Below, in pieces: positions 1-8,349 of a stretch of DNA of 64,000 nucleotides; the stretch's first letter is position 1; every line of letters starts with the position of its first letter. A model generated the notes under the pieces. That model saw only the letters and a program-made list of their open reading frames with translations. It ran no database searches and was not told the DNA's origin. Both the position numbers and the translations under genes were made by a program. Source of the DNA: Algoriphagus locisalis. Its GTDB lineage: Bacteria > Bacteroidota > Bacteroidia > Cytophagales > Cyclobacteriaceae. The stretch spans positions 124,001 to 188,000 of the forward strand of contig NZ_FPBF01000006.1 in NCBI RefSeq assembly GCF_900116615.1, given 5' to 3'.

Positions 1-1
1 A

Positions 2-184
2 TCTGCCGAAGAACAATGTATGCTGCGCCAAGGTTGCCGAGCGATGGAGTTTACAGGTAAGCCGATGAAAGGATTTGTGTATGTGGATCCAGATGGCTTT
101 GATATGGATGAAGACTGGGAATTTTGGGTGGAAAAAGCATTGGAATATAATCCTCTAGCGAAAAGAAGTAAAAAAAGGCCTTAA
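2..184 (+). CDS. TfoX/Sxy N-terminal domain family protein, C-terminal part
   Basis: This is the last 60 codons of a gene whose start lies before the window. The visible end reads MKGFVYVDPDGFD, then a DEDWEFWVEKALEYNPLAK stretch and a basic tail. That ending is typical of short stand-alone TfoX N-terminal domain proteins (about 110 residues) common in Bacteroidota. The family is named after the competence regulator TfoX/Sxy, but the function of the single-domain bacterial members is not established. Identification is by motif recognition only, because the N-terminal half is missing. Confidence 0.65.
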   Translation, partial: SAEEQCMLRQGCRAMEFTGKPMKGFVYVDPDGFDMDEDWEFWVEKALEYNPLAKRSKKRP

Positions 185-244
185 TCTACAGCAGTTATAA
201 AAGTCCCTTAAATTCTAATTTTAATCTAAACCGTTCTATTTCCT

Positions 245-682
245 ATGAAAAGGTATTTGCTAGCCCTCTTGATTTCATGTGTTCTTTTCTCATGTGAGGA
301 TTCAGAGAATCCTAATATTTTAGAAATGCCTCAAGAATGGTCTTTAATAGGGTATAAAAGTTCTTGGGTTGCAGACCCGCCTTTAATCCCAATTACTGAT
401 TCTATTTACAATTATAGATTGGAGAAAAATGGGTCATTTATCAAAAACCTAGGAATTTACCGATTGACTGGGACTTATGAAATTGACGAAAGTACTGATG
501 ATCGGACTTATATATCTCTGATTTATGATGAAGCATCCATAACGCTCAATGAAGAATCTGGACGAAACTTAATTCACTATTGTGGTCAGAATTATGAGCC
601 TTTTGTAGTTGTGGATTCCAAAACTATCTCGGGTAGTTGGGGTGCCTGTGATGGACCAAATTTTATTTTTCAAAGAAAGTAG
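245..682 (+). CDS. Small lipoprotein of unknown function
   Basis: The 145-residue product starts with a short basic and hydrophobic signal ending in LFSC, a lipobox, so Cys17 should be lipidated and the protein exported to the envelope. The rest is acidic and beta-rich in appearance, with two cysteines (CGQNY and GACDG) near the C-terminus that could form a disulfide. I do not recognise the family; the pattern resembles small lipocalin-like lipoproteins of Bacteroidota, but this is not firm. The gene sits alone between the TfoX-like gene and the YjbQ gene, in the same direction as both. Confidence 0.6.
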   Translation: MKRYLLALLISCVLFSCEDSENPNILEMPQEWSLIGYKSSWVADPPLIPITDSIYNYRLEKNGSFIKNLGIYRLTGTYEIDESTDDRTYISLIYDEASITLNEESGRNLIHYCGQNYEPFVVVDSKTISGSWGACDGPNFIFQRK

Positions 683-718
683 AGGTAAATCTGTTTATCT
701 GAATTATATCTTTACGAA

Positions 719-1150
719 ATGACTCAGTTTTTCCAGCACAAACTTCGTTTACCAGCCTATCCATCAGGCTATCATTTGATCACTGATAAAATAGAAGATG
801 CGATTCCTGAAATCGCCCAGATTAAAACGGGTTTTTTGCAGGTTTTTATCCAACATACTTCGGCCGCATTGACTATCAATGAAAATGCTGATCCTACAGT
901 AAGAAAGGACTTCCAAACGTTCGTAAATGAATTAATTCCAGAGTCTTATCCACGATTTATCCACACTTACGAAGGCCCGGATGATATGCCTGCGCACATT
1001 AAAGCCAGTTTTTTCGACACAAGTTTACAAATCCCCATTTCTGGTGGAAAACTCAACATGGGAATTTGGCAGGGAATTTATCTGTGCGAATTCCGAAGAA
1101 ACGGTGGGAATAGAAGTCTGATTCTCACGGCTTTTGGAGAGGGAAGATAA
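719..1150 (+). CDS. YjbQ/UPF0047 family protein
   Basis: This 143-residue protein matches the YjbQ (UPF0047) family in length and motifs. FIQHTSAALTINENADP (about residues 42-58) and the closing LTAFGEGR are family hallmarks, and HTSAALTINE carries the conserved histidine region. Members form trimers and have been described as having secondary thiamine-phosphate synthase activity; the physiological role is not settled. The gene ends 2 bp before the convergent TlpA-like gene, so the two are tail to tail with no room for a separate terminator. Confidence 0.9.
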   Translation: MTQFFQHKLRLPAYPSGYHLITDKIEDAIPEIAQIKTGFLQVFIQHTSAALTINENADPTVRKDFQTFVNELIPESYPRFIHTYEGPDDMPAHIKASFFDTSLQIPISGGKLNMGIWQGIYLCEFRRNGGNRSLILTAFGEGR

Positions 1151-1152
1151 GG

Positions 1153-2139
1153 TTAACTTTTGCCAAAGGTATTTTCCATCTTTCGGAGCATTCTGCCTTT
1201 TCCGTAGCCCTTCCAAATCTCCTCAATGGTACCATCAGGTGCAACTAGCATGTATGTTGGCCACACGTCTATCTGATACAGTTTTGTTACATAGCCTGTT
1301 TCATCCCAAAGGTCCGTCCAAACGATTATCTCTTTATATTTCTTGGAGGAGTTTAGCCAGGTATTTTTTGATCGGTCATTCCAAATACTGATGACTTGCA
1401 AATCTTCACCGAATCGCTCGTGAATCTCTTTTATTTCGGGAAGTGCTTCTATGCAGGGTTTACATCCAGAAAAAGAAAACTCCAAGAGTCTATATTTTCC
1501 ATCGTAATCAGAAAGCGATACTTCCTCTTCCTCTCGACTCTCAAGTCTGAAATCAAGGCTCATAGTGCCTGTACTAAGTTTCCCAGTTTCTGGCAATTCT
1601 GCTGCTGCCAAAAGACGCTTAAATGAATTCAATTCCTTTAATTCCTCTGGCATATTTTCGGCAGCAGCGATTATTTCTTCTTGATCAAAAAGTTTGGCGT
1701 TATAAATTAACGAGTTGACGCCAACTTCTTTGTCGAGGTTTTCAAGGATCAATTTTTTTCTATCCGTACCTTCTGCGGCCTGAATCTGCTTAGATATTGT
1801 CGTGTACTCGTGCTCACGATCTATCTCAAATGTGGACAAATCTTCGATCGATCCTGAAATTGTATACTCGCCCTCACCTACCCAAAAAGACTTATTGTCG
1901 AGAAGTTTGCCGCTACCTTTAAAATGAAAAAACTCGAGCAGTAGCGGTTTTCGATACTCAGCTTTCAATTCTCCTTCTATCCCTTCAGAATTTTGATATC
2001 CTTTTTCATTAAAATTTATAGCTACAAAATCTTGCCCTTTTAACTTCCCACCAATTTTGAATTTAAGCACTGTTTCTTGAGCCGGAAGGTCTTGGGCCCA
2101 TAAAGTAACCAGAGCCGTCAGAAAGTAAATTTTATACAT
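1153..2139 (-). CDS. TlpA-like thioredoxin-fold protein with DUF4369-type N-terminal domain
   Basis: An exported thiol-disulfide protein of 328 residues. It has a signal peptide (about residues 1-20, ending LPAQ), then a beta-rich region (about 22-115) resembling the DUF4369 domain often joined to TlpA proteins in Bacteroidota. A thioredoxin-like domain follows (about 190-325). The redox motif is CKPC at residues 226-229, and WPTY near residue 293 supplies the cis-proline. The expected role is reduction of periplasmic disulfides or a related envelope redox function. It is convergent with the YjbQ gene. Substrates cannot be told from sequence. Confidence 0.8.
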   Translation of the reverse strand: MYKIYFLTALVTLWAQDLPAQETVLKFKIGGKLKGQDFVAINFNEKGYQNSEGIEGELKAEYRKPLLLEFFHFKGSGKLLDNKSFWVGEGEYTISGSIEDLSTFEIDREHEYTTISKQIQAAEGTDRKKLILENLDKEVGVNSLIYNAKLFDQEEIIAAAENMPEELKELNSFKRLLAAAELPETGKLSTGTMSLDFRLESREEEEVSLSDYDGKYRLLEFSFSGCKPCIEALPEIKEIHERFGEDLQVISIWNDRSKNTWLNSSKKYKEIIVWTDLWDETGYVTKLYQIDVWPTYMLVAPDGTIEEIWKGYGKGRMLRKMENTFGKS

Positions 2140-2195
2140 GACTTAATTTTATGTTTCTCACGAAATATATTAAAAATAAGATTACTCTTTTTGTC

Positions 2196-2335
2196 GCCTC
2201 TACCTTTACATGATCGCCAGTCATCAAATTACGTCGAAAACCATCTTTGGTGTCCCTTGCCTAGCACTTTTACTTTCGTGTATTTCTCTGGAAGCTCAAT
2301 GGCAATACCTGCTTTCATTTGAGTGACTTCAATGA
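2196..2335 (-). pseudogene. Decayed copy of the 3' end of the neighbouring lipoprotein gene (3300-4682)
   Basis: Read on the minus strand, this stretch encodes a degenerate version of the last ~45 codons of the lipoprotein at 3300-4682. IELPEKYTKVKVLGK matches IELPEKYTQVKVLGK there. After a small deletion that shifts the frame, KDGFRRNLMTGDHVKVE matches KDGFRRILMTGDHVKIE. DNA identity is also obvious by eye, for example CATGATCGCCAGTCATCAAA in both places. The copy is broken by the frameshift and has no start, so it is a remnant. It lies just downstream of the MORN-type gene, while the intact copy lies just upstream of it. Confidence 0.85.
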
Positions 2336-2339
2336 TGCG

Positions 2340-2475
2340 CAGAGAATATTACTAAAGAAAATATAGTTTTTATTTTCTAATAACCAGTATTAAAGTGAGG
2401 ATTTCATTAGCCTTTTTGCCAGTGCAATCTAAAAAGCCACACGTACTCCTTTACATACCTATTGAGATCGACTTC
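2340..2475. other. Non-coding part of the 2140-2475 gap
   Basis: The gap between the TlpA-like gene and the MORN-type gene is 336 bp. The part nearest the TlpA gene holds the remnant at 2196-2335. The remaining 136 bp are AT-rich, and I find no open frame, terminator or clear repeat in them. They could be further decayed sequence of the duplicated gene, but I cannot align them to it. Confidence 0.5.
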
Positions 2476-3303
2476 TTAAAAAGAGGGCAAAAATCTGGTT
2501 CTCACACCATTTTCAAAAATAGACTCGCTTAGAATACAACCAGATTCGTGATAAATAAGCACGGTTCCATGAATAACCCCGTCTTTGAAAGGTGTTCTTT
2601 TGGAGATCCAGCCTTCAGGGTGCGGTGGCTTGAAATCTTCCAAATTACAATCCATAGGTAGTCCCAACCCATCGCAAACCTCAAACTTGTTTGCATAGGT
2701 GATCCAATCCCCTTGCTTTTTACCATTTTCAAACCACCCAGATTCTGTTTTTTGATTGCGATTAAAAAATTCCCACTTTCCTTCTGGCTTCCCACCTATG
2801 ATTCGCCCTTTGGCGATAAGTTGATGAAATTGATTCCACCATGAACGCTCGAATTTTCCATTCTGAAACTCGTGGATCATACGTTTTTCACGAGATGATG
2901 CCTTATTCCATTTAGATGACTCGTCCCACACACTTGACCCTATACACACCGAGGTGATGAACATATCTATCGAAGGATTGTATTTATTCAGAACCAGGTA
3001 CTCAGTGTTTCTCATGAAAACAGGATCACAGGTGTTTCCATACCCAATTATTATATCCACAGTGTCATTTTCATACACTCCTTTCAACACCTCCACTATT
3101 TTGAAGGTCGATACATATTGATAGCCCAACTCTGGAAATTTTATGGTTTGCTGATCAATAACTACCCCTCTGAAAAGGAGATCAGCATCTACCACTTGCT
3201 TGATTGTCAAATCTTCTGAACTGCTACAAATACACTCTGTATTACCTGAATAGGCATAGTTGCTCCACAAAAAAGACAGAATTGCCCAGCATAAATTTTT
3301 CAT
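2476..3303 (-). CDS. Exported protein with NTR/TIMP-like N-terminus and MORN-type C-terminal repeats
   Basis: The 275-residue product has a signal peptide (about 1-19) followed by CIC at residues 24-26 and a LLFRGVV stretch. This pattern is seen in netrin/TIMP-like domains of bacterial exported proteins. The C-terminal half (about residues 150-270) holds repeats of the MORN/YwqK type, such as GKPEGKWEFFNRN, GKKQGDWITY and GVIHGTVLIYHESG. These repeats are predicted beta-hairpin modules with no known activity here. The start codon overlaps the stop of the upstream lipoprotein gene as ATGA, which suggests translational coupling. Its function is unknown. Confidence 0.7.
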   Translation of the reverse strand: MKNLCWAILSFLWSNYAYSGNTECICSSSEDLTIKQVVDADLLFRGVVIDQQTIKFPELGYQYVSTFKIVEVLKGVYENDTVDIIIGYGNTCDPVFMRNTEYLVLNKYNPSIDMFITSVCIGSSVWDESSKWNKASSREKRMIHEFQNGKFERSWWNQFHQLIAKGRIIGGKPEGKWEFFNRNQKTESGWFENGKKQGDWITYANKFEVCDGLGLPMDCNLEDFKPPHPEGWISKRTPFKDGVIHGTVLIYHESGCILSESIFENGVRTRFLPSF

Positions 3304-4682
3304 AAACTTGCCTCAATCTTCACATGATCGCCAGTCATCAAAATCCTTCGGAAACCATCTTTTGTATCTGTATTGACTTCCTTGCCGAGCACTTTAACTT
3401 GGGTGTACTTTTCTGGAAGCTCAATGGACAGACCGGCTTTCTTTTGAGTTTGGGTAATTTCTACAGTCATCTGATTCTCGTCAGTGGTGATTTCAATAGT
3501 TAACATATTGTCATCCACCCAAAGATTCTCGATGGAAGCCTCATTCCATTCTTTGGGTAAATTAGGCCGAATAAAAGTTACACGATTTTCAATATCAGCC
3601 TCAATTCCCAAGAGTTCCAAAAGAAGTGATTGAACGCTCTGATTGTCTATTTTGATCAGGTCATTTTGGCTTTGGAATATTTCCTGGTCAAGCTTACCTA
3701 CATCATAATTTTTGAACTCACTTACCATGTGATATTCCCAACCAGCTCCAATTTCTTTTCCATGGACGCTGTCTTTTCCCACCTCGAACAATCCAAATTT
3801 ATACTTACTCCATTCGTAGGCTACTAGGATTTCTTGTTCAGGAATGGTGATTTTCGAAGTGGACCGAAGAGAATCGATCAGCGCAAAGCTTTTATCCCAA
3901 TCCGAATAAATGGAGGAGCGAAGATCTGCTAAAGTCTCAATTGCCGTGAATTCTCCCTGATCCGAACCAGCGATGAAAACCGGTATTACTTTTTCTTCAT
4001 TTGAGGATAATTCCAGTGAAATCTCGAATCCTGAGCTCGCACCAAGTTCTGGAACTTCAGATGCACAAGCAGTATTACTAGGACTTAGAATAAACTCAGT
4101 GCTTGTTCCCCAGACAGCATACCAGTCATTAGCCTCATCTTTAGCAGTGAAAATACCCGTTAACTGATCAAAGCTAATTTGATCTTGGGAATTAGTGCCA
4201 AAAGTGCTGTCCATCAAGATACTTGACTTTAAATCCGTACTTGGCTGAAACTGGAACAGGATACTTTTTGCCGAGTTATCCACATTTTTTAGGGAATATA
4301 GCAGCGTAATTCCTTCTTTATCTTTGCTTATAAATTGAAGCTGGCTTACTTCTAGACCTTGATTTTCGAGTTGAAAATGCTGCTTGCCAGCGAAAGGGTA
4401 TTTAGTAAAAGAATCTGGATTGTCTAGGCAGATAGTTTCAGTTTCCGTTTTGATAGCTGCAATAAAGCCAGTGAAAAGATGTATTGTTTCCAGCGTAAGT
4501 TCCTGCTGCTTTCCGCTGAGTAAAATATTCTCATTTCCCAGAGAAAAGCTAGAAGCATCATTGACTGAGAGGGAAGGCAGTTTCTCCAGACTATCAAAAA
4601 GCAAAGCTTCCTCCGATTTTGGGCTTAGGCAGGAGGCAGTAAATAGGGCAAGAGCCGAAAGTGCTAATCGAGGAAATTTCAT
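3300..4682 (-). CDS. Lipoprotein resembling a glycosidase lacking its catalytic barrel
   Basis: The 460-residue product begins with a signal ending FTASC (lipobox, Cys18). The N-terminal half looks like the beta-sandwich region of glycogen-debranching or six-hairpin glycosidase-like proteins. The C-terminal part (about residues 355-455), with LLELLGIEADIENRVTFIRP and LPKEWNEASIENLWV, resembles the all-beta tail that follows the (alpha/alpha)6 barrel in those enzymes. The barrel of several hundred residues expected between them is missing, and the two parts join around residue 310. It is therefore probably non-catalytic, perhaps carbohydrate-binding. This reading is by pattern only. The start of the following gene overlaps its stop by 4 nt. 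Confidence 0.55.
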   Translation of the reverse strand: MKFPRLALSALALFTASCLSPKSEEALLFDSLEKLPSLSVNDASSFSLGNENILLSGKQQELTLETIHLFTGFIAAIKTETETICLDNPDSFTKYPFAGKQHFQLENQGLEVSQLQFISKDKEGITLLYSLKNVDNSAKSILFQFQPSTDLKSSILMDSTFGTNSQDQISFDQLTGIFTAKDEANDWYAVWGTSTEFILSPSNTACASEVPELGASSGFEISLELSSNEEKVIPVFIAGSDQGEFTAIETLADLRSSIYSDWDKSFALIDSLRSTSKITIPEQEILVAYEWSKYKFGLFEVGKDSVHGKEIGAGWEYHMVSEFKNYDVGKLDQEIFQSQNDLIKIDNQSVQSLLLELLGIEADIENRVTFIRPNLPKEWNEASIENLWVDDNMLTIEITTDENQMTVEITQTQKKAGLSIELPEKYTQVKVLGKEVNTDTKDGFRRILMTGDHVKIEASL

Positions 4683-4722
4683 GTCAAATAAGTTAACTAT
4701 AAAATGAAAATGTGGCTACATT

Positions 4723-5286
4723 TTATGAGGTTTCTATGAATTTTTCAAATCGCTGGGTTCTAGCTCGATGACTTCTCTGAAGTAGGATAGGGTAAAAATT
4801 ACCGATGACGTTTAGTGTTTGAAGAAAAATGGCAGTCCAATATTCTTTTAACATCAGACTCCAAATGAACAGGACGCTTACGATGATGAAGGGGATTAAA
4901 TGCCCAAATTCTGAGCGCTTCGATTCTGTGATAAATGCTTTGATTCCACTTTTGGTACCATTGAAATAGGAAGTTTGCATGGCTTTTTTTCTCCAAAAAG
5001 TGAACAGTAGGAATCGTTGGAATATCGGTACCCCAATATTTTTTGAGAAAGAAAGCAATTCCTTTGGCTGACTGATTCGGTAATACTTTTCTGGTAAAAG
5101 CCGGTAAGTAGGCCAGGCAAAACCAGCCAAAGCAAAGGCACCTAGGATAAAAAGATTGGCTAAAAATGCTAGAATGAACTGTATGCTCAGCGATTGGGAA
5201 GGCAACGTTGACCAGGTGAGCATCAGCTCATAAAAACGAAACATCAAAAAGGCACTTGCTAGCGTTAGAAGTATCTTTTTCCCCAT
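4723..5286 (-). CDS. Integral membrane protein, CrtO-acyltransferase-like
   Basis: A 187-residue protein with about four hydrophobic segments (near residues 4-24, 36-60, 130-148 and 150-168) and a C-terminal NFYPILLQRSHRAR motif. That ending, and the LPEKYYRISQPKE region, resemble short membrane proteins related to glycosyl-4,4'-diaponeurosporenoate acyltransferase (CrtO family). The resemblance is modest, and carotenoid genes are not seen nearby, so I would not assign the activity. Its stop codon lies in a small AT-rich hairpin (4707-4724). Confidence 0.55.
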   Translation of the reverse strand: MGKKILLTLASAFLMFRFYELMLTWSTLPSQSLSIQFILAFLANLFILGAFALAGFAWPTYRLLPEKYYRISQPKELLSFSKNIGVPIFQRFLLFTFWRKKAMQTSYFNGTKSGIKAFITESKRSEFGHLIPFIIVSVLFIWSLMLKEYWTAIFLQTLNVIGNFYPILLQRSHRARTQRFEKFIETS

Positions 5287-5349
5287 TTCCGATTTGATAT
5301 ACAGCCCATCTACTAAGTTTTAATTGATTTGCTCTTTTAAGTCAAGTAC

Positions 5350-5619
5350 CTAAGATCGATGTTTTTTAGCTTTCAATCTATACACCCATAGGTAGGTAAA
5401 AAAGCTCACAAACACCTGAAGAATGAAAAAATATAGCCAAGTAGAAGGCTCTCTCAGTGGTTCAAAATTGATTGTGTTGTTATAGTAAAGTTTGGAAATA
5501 AGAAGGGCAATGACTGTTGAAGGCAATACTACTGCAAGCCAAAAATTGAAAAATGATCGGTAGATAAATGGGGTAGTTTTAATGGCAGATGAAGGACCTA
5601 TTTTTCCGTTTTTTTTCAT
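5350..5619 (-). CDS. Small two-TM membrane protein, copy A of a tandem pair
   Basis: About 89 residues from the ATG at 5619. A longer frame reaches back to 5703 but would overlap the upstream gene, while the 5619 start follows a TAAGG-like ribosome site. The core PFIYRSFFNFWLAVVLP is followed by a second hydrophobic stretch (LYFFILQVFVSFFTYLWVY) and a basic tail. It is clearly a paralogue of the protein encoded at 5639-5875, with the same layout and PFIYRS-FNFWL start. I do not recognise a named family. The pair probably arose by tandem duplication. Confidence 0.6.
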   Translation of the reverse strand: MKKNGKIGPSSAIKTTPFIYRSFFNFWLAVVLPSTVIALLISKLYYNNTINFEPLREPSTWLYFFILQVFVSFFTYLWVYRLKAKKHRS

Positions 5620-5638
5620 TTCAACCTTAGTTAACTGA

Positions 5639-5875
5639 TCAGACTCCATCCTTAAATCGCTGGGCTTTTGGCTTATAGTCTCTAAAATACATCCAAATCC
5701 CAAAAATCACCTGGAAGATCAACATTTTGACATAGGTAGAAGGCAGCTTGAAGAACTCCCAGCTGATGGATCCATTGAAAAGTTGGGTGAGGATAATCGT
5801 GAGAATACTTGTTGGCAAGATATAGACTAACCAAAAATTGAACAACGAACGGTATATAAAGGGGGCTTTCTTCAT
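5639..5875 (-). CDS. Small two-TM membrane protein, copy B of a tandem pair
   Basis: A 78-residue protein with PFIYRSLFNFWLVYILP at the N-terminus and a second hydrophobic segment (MLIFQVIFGIWMYF) before a basic tail. It shares its layout and several identical blocks with the product of the downstream gene at 5350-5619, separated by only about 20 bp. The function is unknown. It lies in a run of small genes on the minus strand that begins with the VOC and PLP-enzyme genes, possibly one transcript. Confidence 0.6.
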   Translation of the reverse strand: MKKAPFIYRSLFNFWLVYILPTSILTIILTQLFNGSISWEFFKLPSTYVKMLIFQVIFGIWMYFRDYKPKAQRFKDGV

Positions 5876-5897
5876 GTTTTAAAGATTGGTTTGGCTT

Positions 5898-6956
5898 TTA
5901 TCGGGCTAGGTCGTGGATTATTTCATTTAGGTACATCAGATCTCCCAATTCGTGAAAAGCAGAAATCACGATTCTATTTACACTGGGACTTTCGGCTGTA
6001 GGATATGGAAAAGAAGAAGTAATAATTCCTGCCTTCTCAAACTCCTTGGCCCAACTTTCATCCTTATACAAGAAAGCCGGGAAATGCTTGCTTCCGTGAA
6101 TTTGCGAAATCTTTGCTGTCTCCTGCGCAAAAATTCCACAGGCATCTGACAGCCATTTTTTCTTTTCCATGTACAAATAGTCCATATCCAAGAAGGTCTT
6201 CAGGTGCGCTGGTGACCCTGGCGATGCTCCACCAAAAAGTGGAGTTGCTTTGATTTTATCGATTTGTGATTCACTTCCTAAAATTATCCCGGCAGGCATT
6301 CCTAGCCCTTTGCCCAGAGATCCAGAAACCAATAAGTTGATGGCAGGATTTCTAAGTTGCTCGTAAGTACCGTAGATACTATTTCCGAATGTGCCAAATG
6401 CATGACTATCATCTATCAAAAGGCTCACTTCATGCTTTTTTGCCAGCTCTTTTACCCAATCGTAGTTATGGATTTCGCAGGCAAAAGGATCTACCGCATT
6501 GCCTATAATCAGAATTCTTCTCGATGAAAGCGCTTCAGATTGCTCTAAGCAATGATTTTTCCATTGTGTAAAATTTAATTGATTAGAATGAAAATAATCA
6601 TCCGGAACTACAGCTGAATGTGCATCCGGAGCAATCCAGATATCATCGGCATCTTTGGATGCTGATTTCCATGCAGCAATTCCAGCCAAATATCCAGAAC
6701 TGAGGACTGCAGCAGCTCCTGCGCCTGCTTCCATCGCAAAAGACTCTTCAAACTCATCAAATATAGATAAGCGGATATTATTCACTCTGCTTTGGCCGTG
6801 ATTGGCACCATACAGGAATAGATTATCTGCTAAAATATCTAGGAAATCAGGGTCTTGGGCTATTCCCAGGTACGAAGTGCCAGAAAAGTAAAAGTATTCT
6901 TTTCCTTCTATTTCGATCATCCGATCGATCCCAGAATCTAGGTAGTGATTTTTCAA
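5898..6956 (-). CDS. PLP-dependent aminotransferase-fold enzyme (BioF/KBL-like)
   Basis: About 352 residues of an alpha-oxoamine synthase-type fold I enzyme, the group of 8-amino-7-oxononanoate synthase and 2-amino-3-ketobutyrate ligase. Seen motifs are FSGTSYLGI near the start, PDAHSAVV (histidine stacking on the cofactor), LLIDDSHAFG (aspartate to the pyridine nitrogen) and SGSLGKGLGMPAG (Schiff-base lysine). The start is uncertain. The longest frame (from 7016) overlaps the VOC gene by 53 bp. The first in-frame ATG (6920) removes residues before the conserved IEIEGKEYFYFSG strand. TTG at 6956, just past the VOC stop, fits the family best. The substrate is unknown, and no other biotin genes are present. 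Confidence 0.75.
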   Translation of the reverse strand: MKNHYLDSGIDRMIEIEGKEYFYFSGTSYLGIAQDPDFLDILADNLFLYGANHGQSRVNNIRLSIFDEFEESFAMEAGAGAAAVLSSGYLAGIAAWKSASKDADDIWIAPDAHSAVVPDDYFHSNQLNFTQWKNHCLEQSEALSSRRILIIGNAVDPFACEIHNYDWVKELAKKHEVSLLIDDSHAFGTFGNSIYGTYEQLRNPAINLLVSGSLGKGLGMPAGIILGSESQIDKIKATPLFGGASPGSPAHLKTFLDMDYLYMEKKKWLSDACGIFAQETAKISQIHGSKHFPAFLYKDESWAKEFEKAGIITSSFPYPTAESPSVNRIVISAFHELGDLMYLNEIIHDLAR

Positions 6957-6963
6957 AGCAATC

Positions 6964-7386
6964 TTATTTAGCGAAAATCTGACTTTCGTCCTGAAATGAT
7001 TTGAATTCCAAGGCATTTCCGCAGGGATCCAGAAAGAACATAGTCGCCTGCTCTCCTACTTCACCTTTGAAACGGATATAAGGTTCAATCACAAACTCGA
7101 TACCTTCTGCTTTTAGTTTATCCGCCAATTCATGCCATTCGTCCCAAGGCAATATTGCCCCGAAATGCCTTACTGGAACGTACTTTCCATCCACCGTATT
7201 GGTATGCGCCTGAGCCAGTTCCTCGGGCTTGATATGAGCGGATAGCTGGTGACCAAAGAAGTTGAAATCTATCCACTTATCCGTGCTCCTACCGATCTCA
7301 CAGCCAAGAAGATCTCCGTAGAATGCTCGGGTTTCTGCAATATCCCGGATCGGGAAAGCAAGATGAAAGGGTTTAAATTGGCTCAT
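6964..7386 (-). CDS. VOC family (glyoxalase/dioxygenase-fold) protein
   Basis: A 140-residue protein with the vicinal oxygen chelate fold. It opens with [23 protein letters not shown], and the last third has a [12 protein letters not shown] motif, in which the glutamate is a usual metal ligand. A histidine in FHLAF and another in PVRHFG complete a plausible metal site. The likely role is a glyoxalase- or dioxygenase-like lyase, but the substrate cannot be inferred. The gene is directly upstream of the PLP-dependent enzyme on the same strand and is probably co-transcribed with it. Confidence 0.8.
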   Translation of the reverse strand: MSQFKPFHLAFPIRDIAETRAFYGDLLGCEIGRSTDKWIDFNFFGHQLSAHIKPEELAQAHTNTVDGKYVPVRHFGAILPWDEWHELADKLKAEGIEFVIEPYIRFKGEVGEQATMFFLDPCGNALEFKSFQDESQIFAK

Positions 7387-7446
7387 AATGCGTACTTTCG
7401 TTGAGGGTTTTCCGGCTTCAATTTAGTTGTTTAATCTCTAATTAAT

Positions 7447-8349
7447 ATGAAGAAAAGTAAATCGGTATCATTGGTTTTGAGCAGCGGTGGAGCGCGGGGA
7501 TTAGCGCACGTGGGTGTGATAGAGGAGCTGGAAAAGCGTGGCTACGAAATAGCTGAAATCGCCGGCTGCTCCGCCGGAGCGCTTGTCGGCGGGATGTATG
7601 CTGCCGGTAAAATGCCAGAGTTTAAAGATTGGATTTGCCATTTGGATAGGCTTGATGTGTTTTCCTTGATGGATTTTACCTTTTCCAGTCGAGGCTTTAT
7701 CAAAGGTGAAAAAGTCTATAATGCGTTGAAGAAAGTAATCAAAGACTGCCAAATAGAAGATCTCAATATTCCCTTTTCTTGCAATGCGGTAGATTATGTC
7801 TCTGGCAAAGAGGTGATTTTTCGAGCCGGTAGCTTGTATGCGGCCATTCGTGCTTCTGGAAGTATTCCTACCGTTTTTCAACCGGCTAGGATCAATCGTC
7901 ATGAATTGATAGACGGAGGGGTGTTGAATCCTGTTCCACTTTCACTTTTGCAGCAGGCAGATCACAATAGGATAGTGGTGGTAGGCCTGAATGCCGGAGA
8001 CTCCGAATTGGTCATCCACCCAAAAAAAGATGCTACTGGAAAGAGCTTCATTTCCTTGCCTGCTTGGGTGTCTGATTACCGCTTAAAAATGCGTCAGTAT
8101 TTTCCAGAGCAGGTAAAAGAAGAAAAACCTGCCTCTCTCAGTTCCATTAGCTTGATGACCCGATCATTTGACTTGCTACAGGATAGATTTTCTGCCTTGC
8201 TGATTGAAAAACATGAAGTAGATGTTTCGATTCAAATAGCCAGAAATCAAGCGGGGACGTTGGAGTTTCATCGGGCGGAGGAATTGATAGAAGTCGGTAG
8301 GAAAAAAGCAGTTCAGGCCTTAGACAAATGGGAAAATGAACATCTCTGA
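7447..8349 (+). CDS. Patatin-like phospholipase family protein
   Basis: A 300-residue patatin-domain lipid acyl hydrolase. The oxyanion-hole motif SSGGARGLAHVG is at residues 12-23, the nucleophile elbow GCSAG follows at about residues 40-44, and the dyad aspartate is in DGGVLNPVP near residue 157. No signal peptide is visible, so it is likely cytoplasmic or peripheral to the inner membrane. The C-terminal third is helical and less conserved. Its 3' end overlaps the downstream methyltransferase start by 14 bp, so the two genes are probably translated from one message. Confidence 0.88.
   Translation: MKKSKSVSLVLSSGGARGLAHVGVIEELEKRGYEIAEIAGCSAGALVGGMYAAGKMPEFKDWICHLDRLDVFSLMDFTFSSRGFIKGEKVYNALKKVIKDCQIEDLNIPFSCNAVDYVSGKEVIFRAGSLYAAIRASGSIPTVFQPARINRHELIDGGVLNPVPLSLLQQADHNRIVVVGLNAGDSELVIHPKKDATGKSFISLPAWVSDYRLKMRQYFPEQVKEEKPASLSSISLMTRSFDLLQDRFSALLIEKHEVDVSIQIARNQAGTLEFHRAEELIEVGRKKAVQALDKWENEHL

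Noticed and set aside
4707..4724. Small AT-rich hairpin as terminator for the membrane protein at 4723
   Set aside because: The stem (AAAATGT/ACATTTT) is weak and without a clean T-run, so it is not listed as a terminator.
5620..5703. Extended N-terminus of small membrane protein A
   Set aside because: It would overlap the upstream paralogue, and the PFIYRS alignment starts after ATG 5619.
7501..7902. Antisense frame in the patatin gene
   Set aside because: It is a shadow of the patatin coding strand with no family motif.
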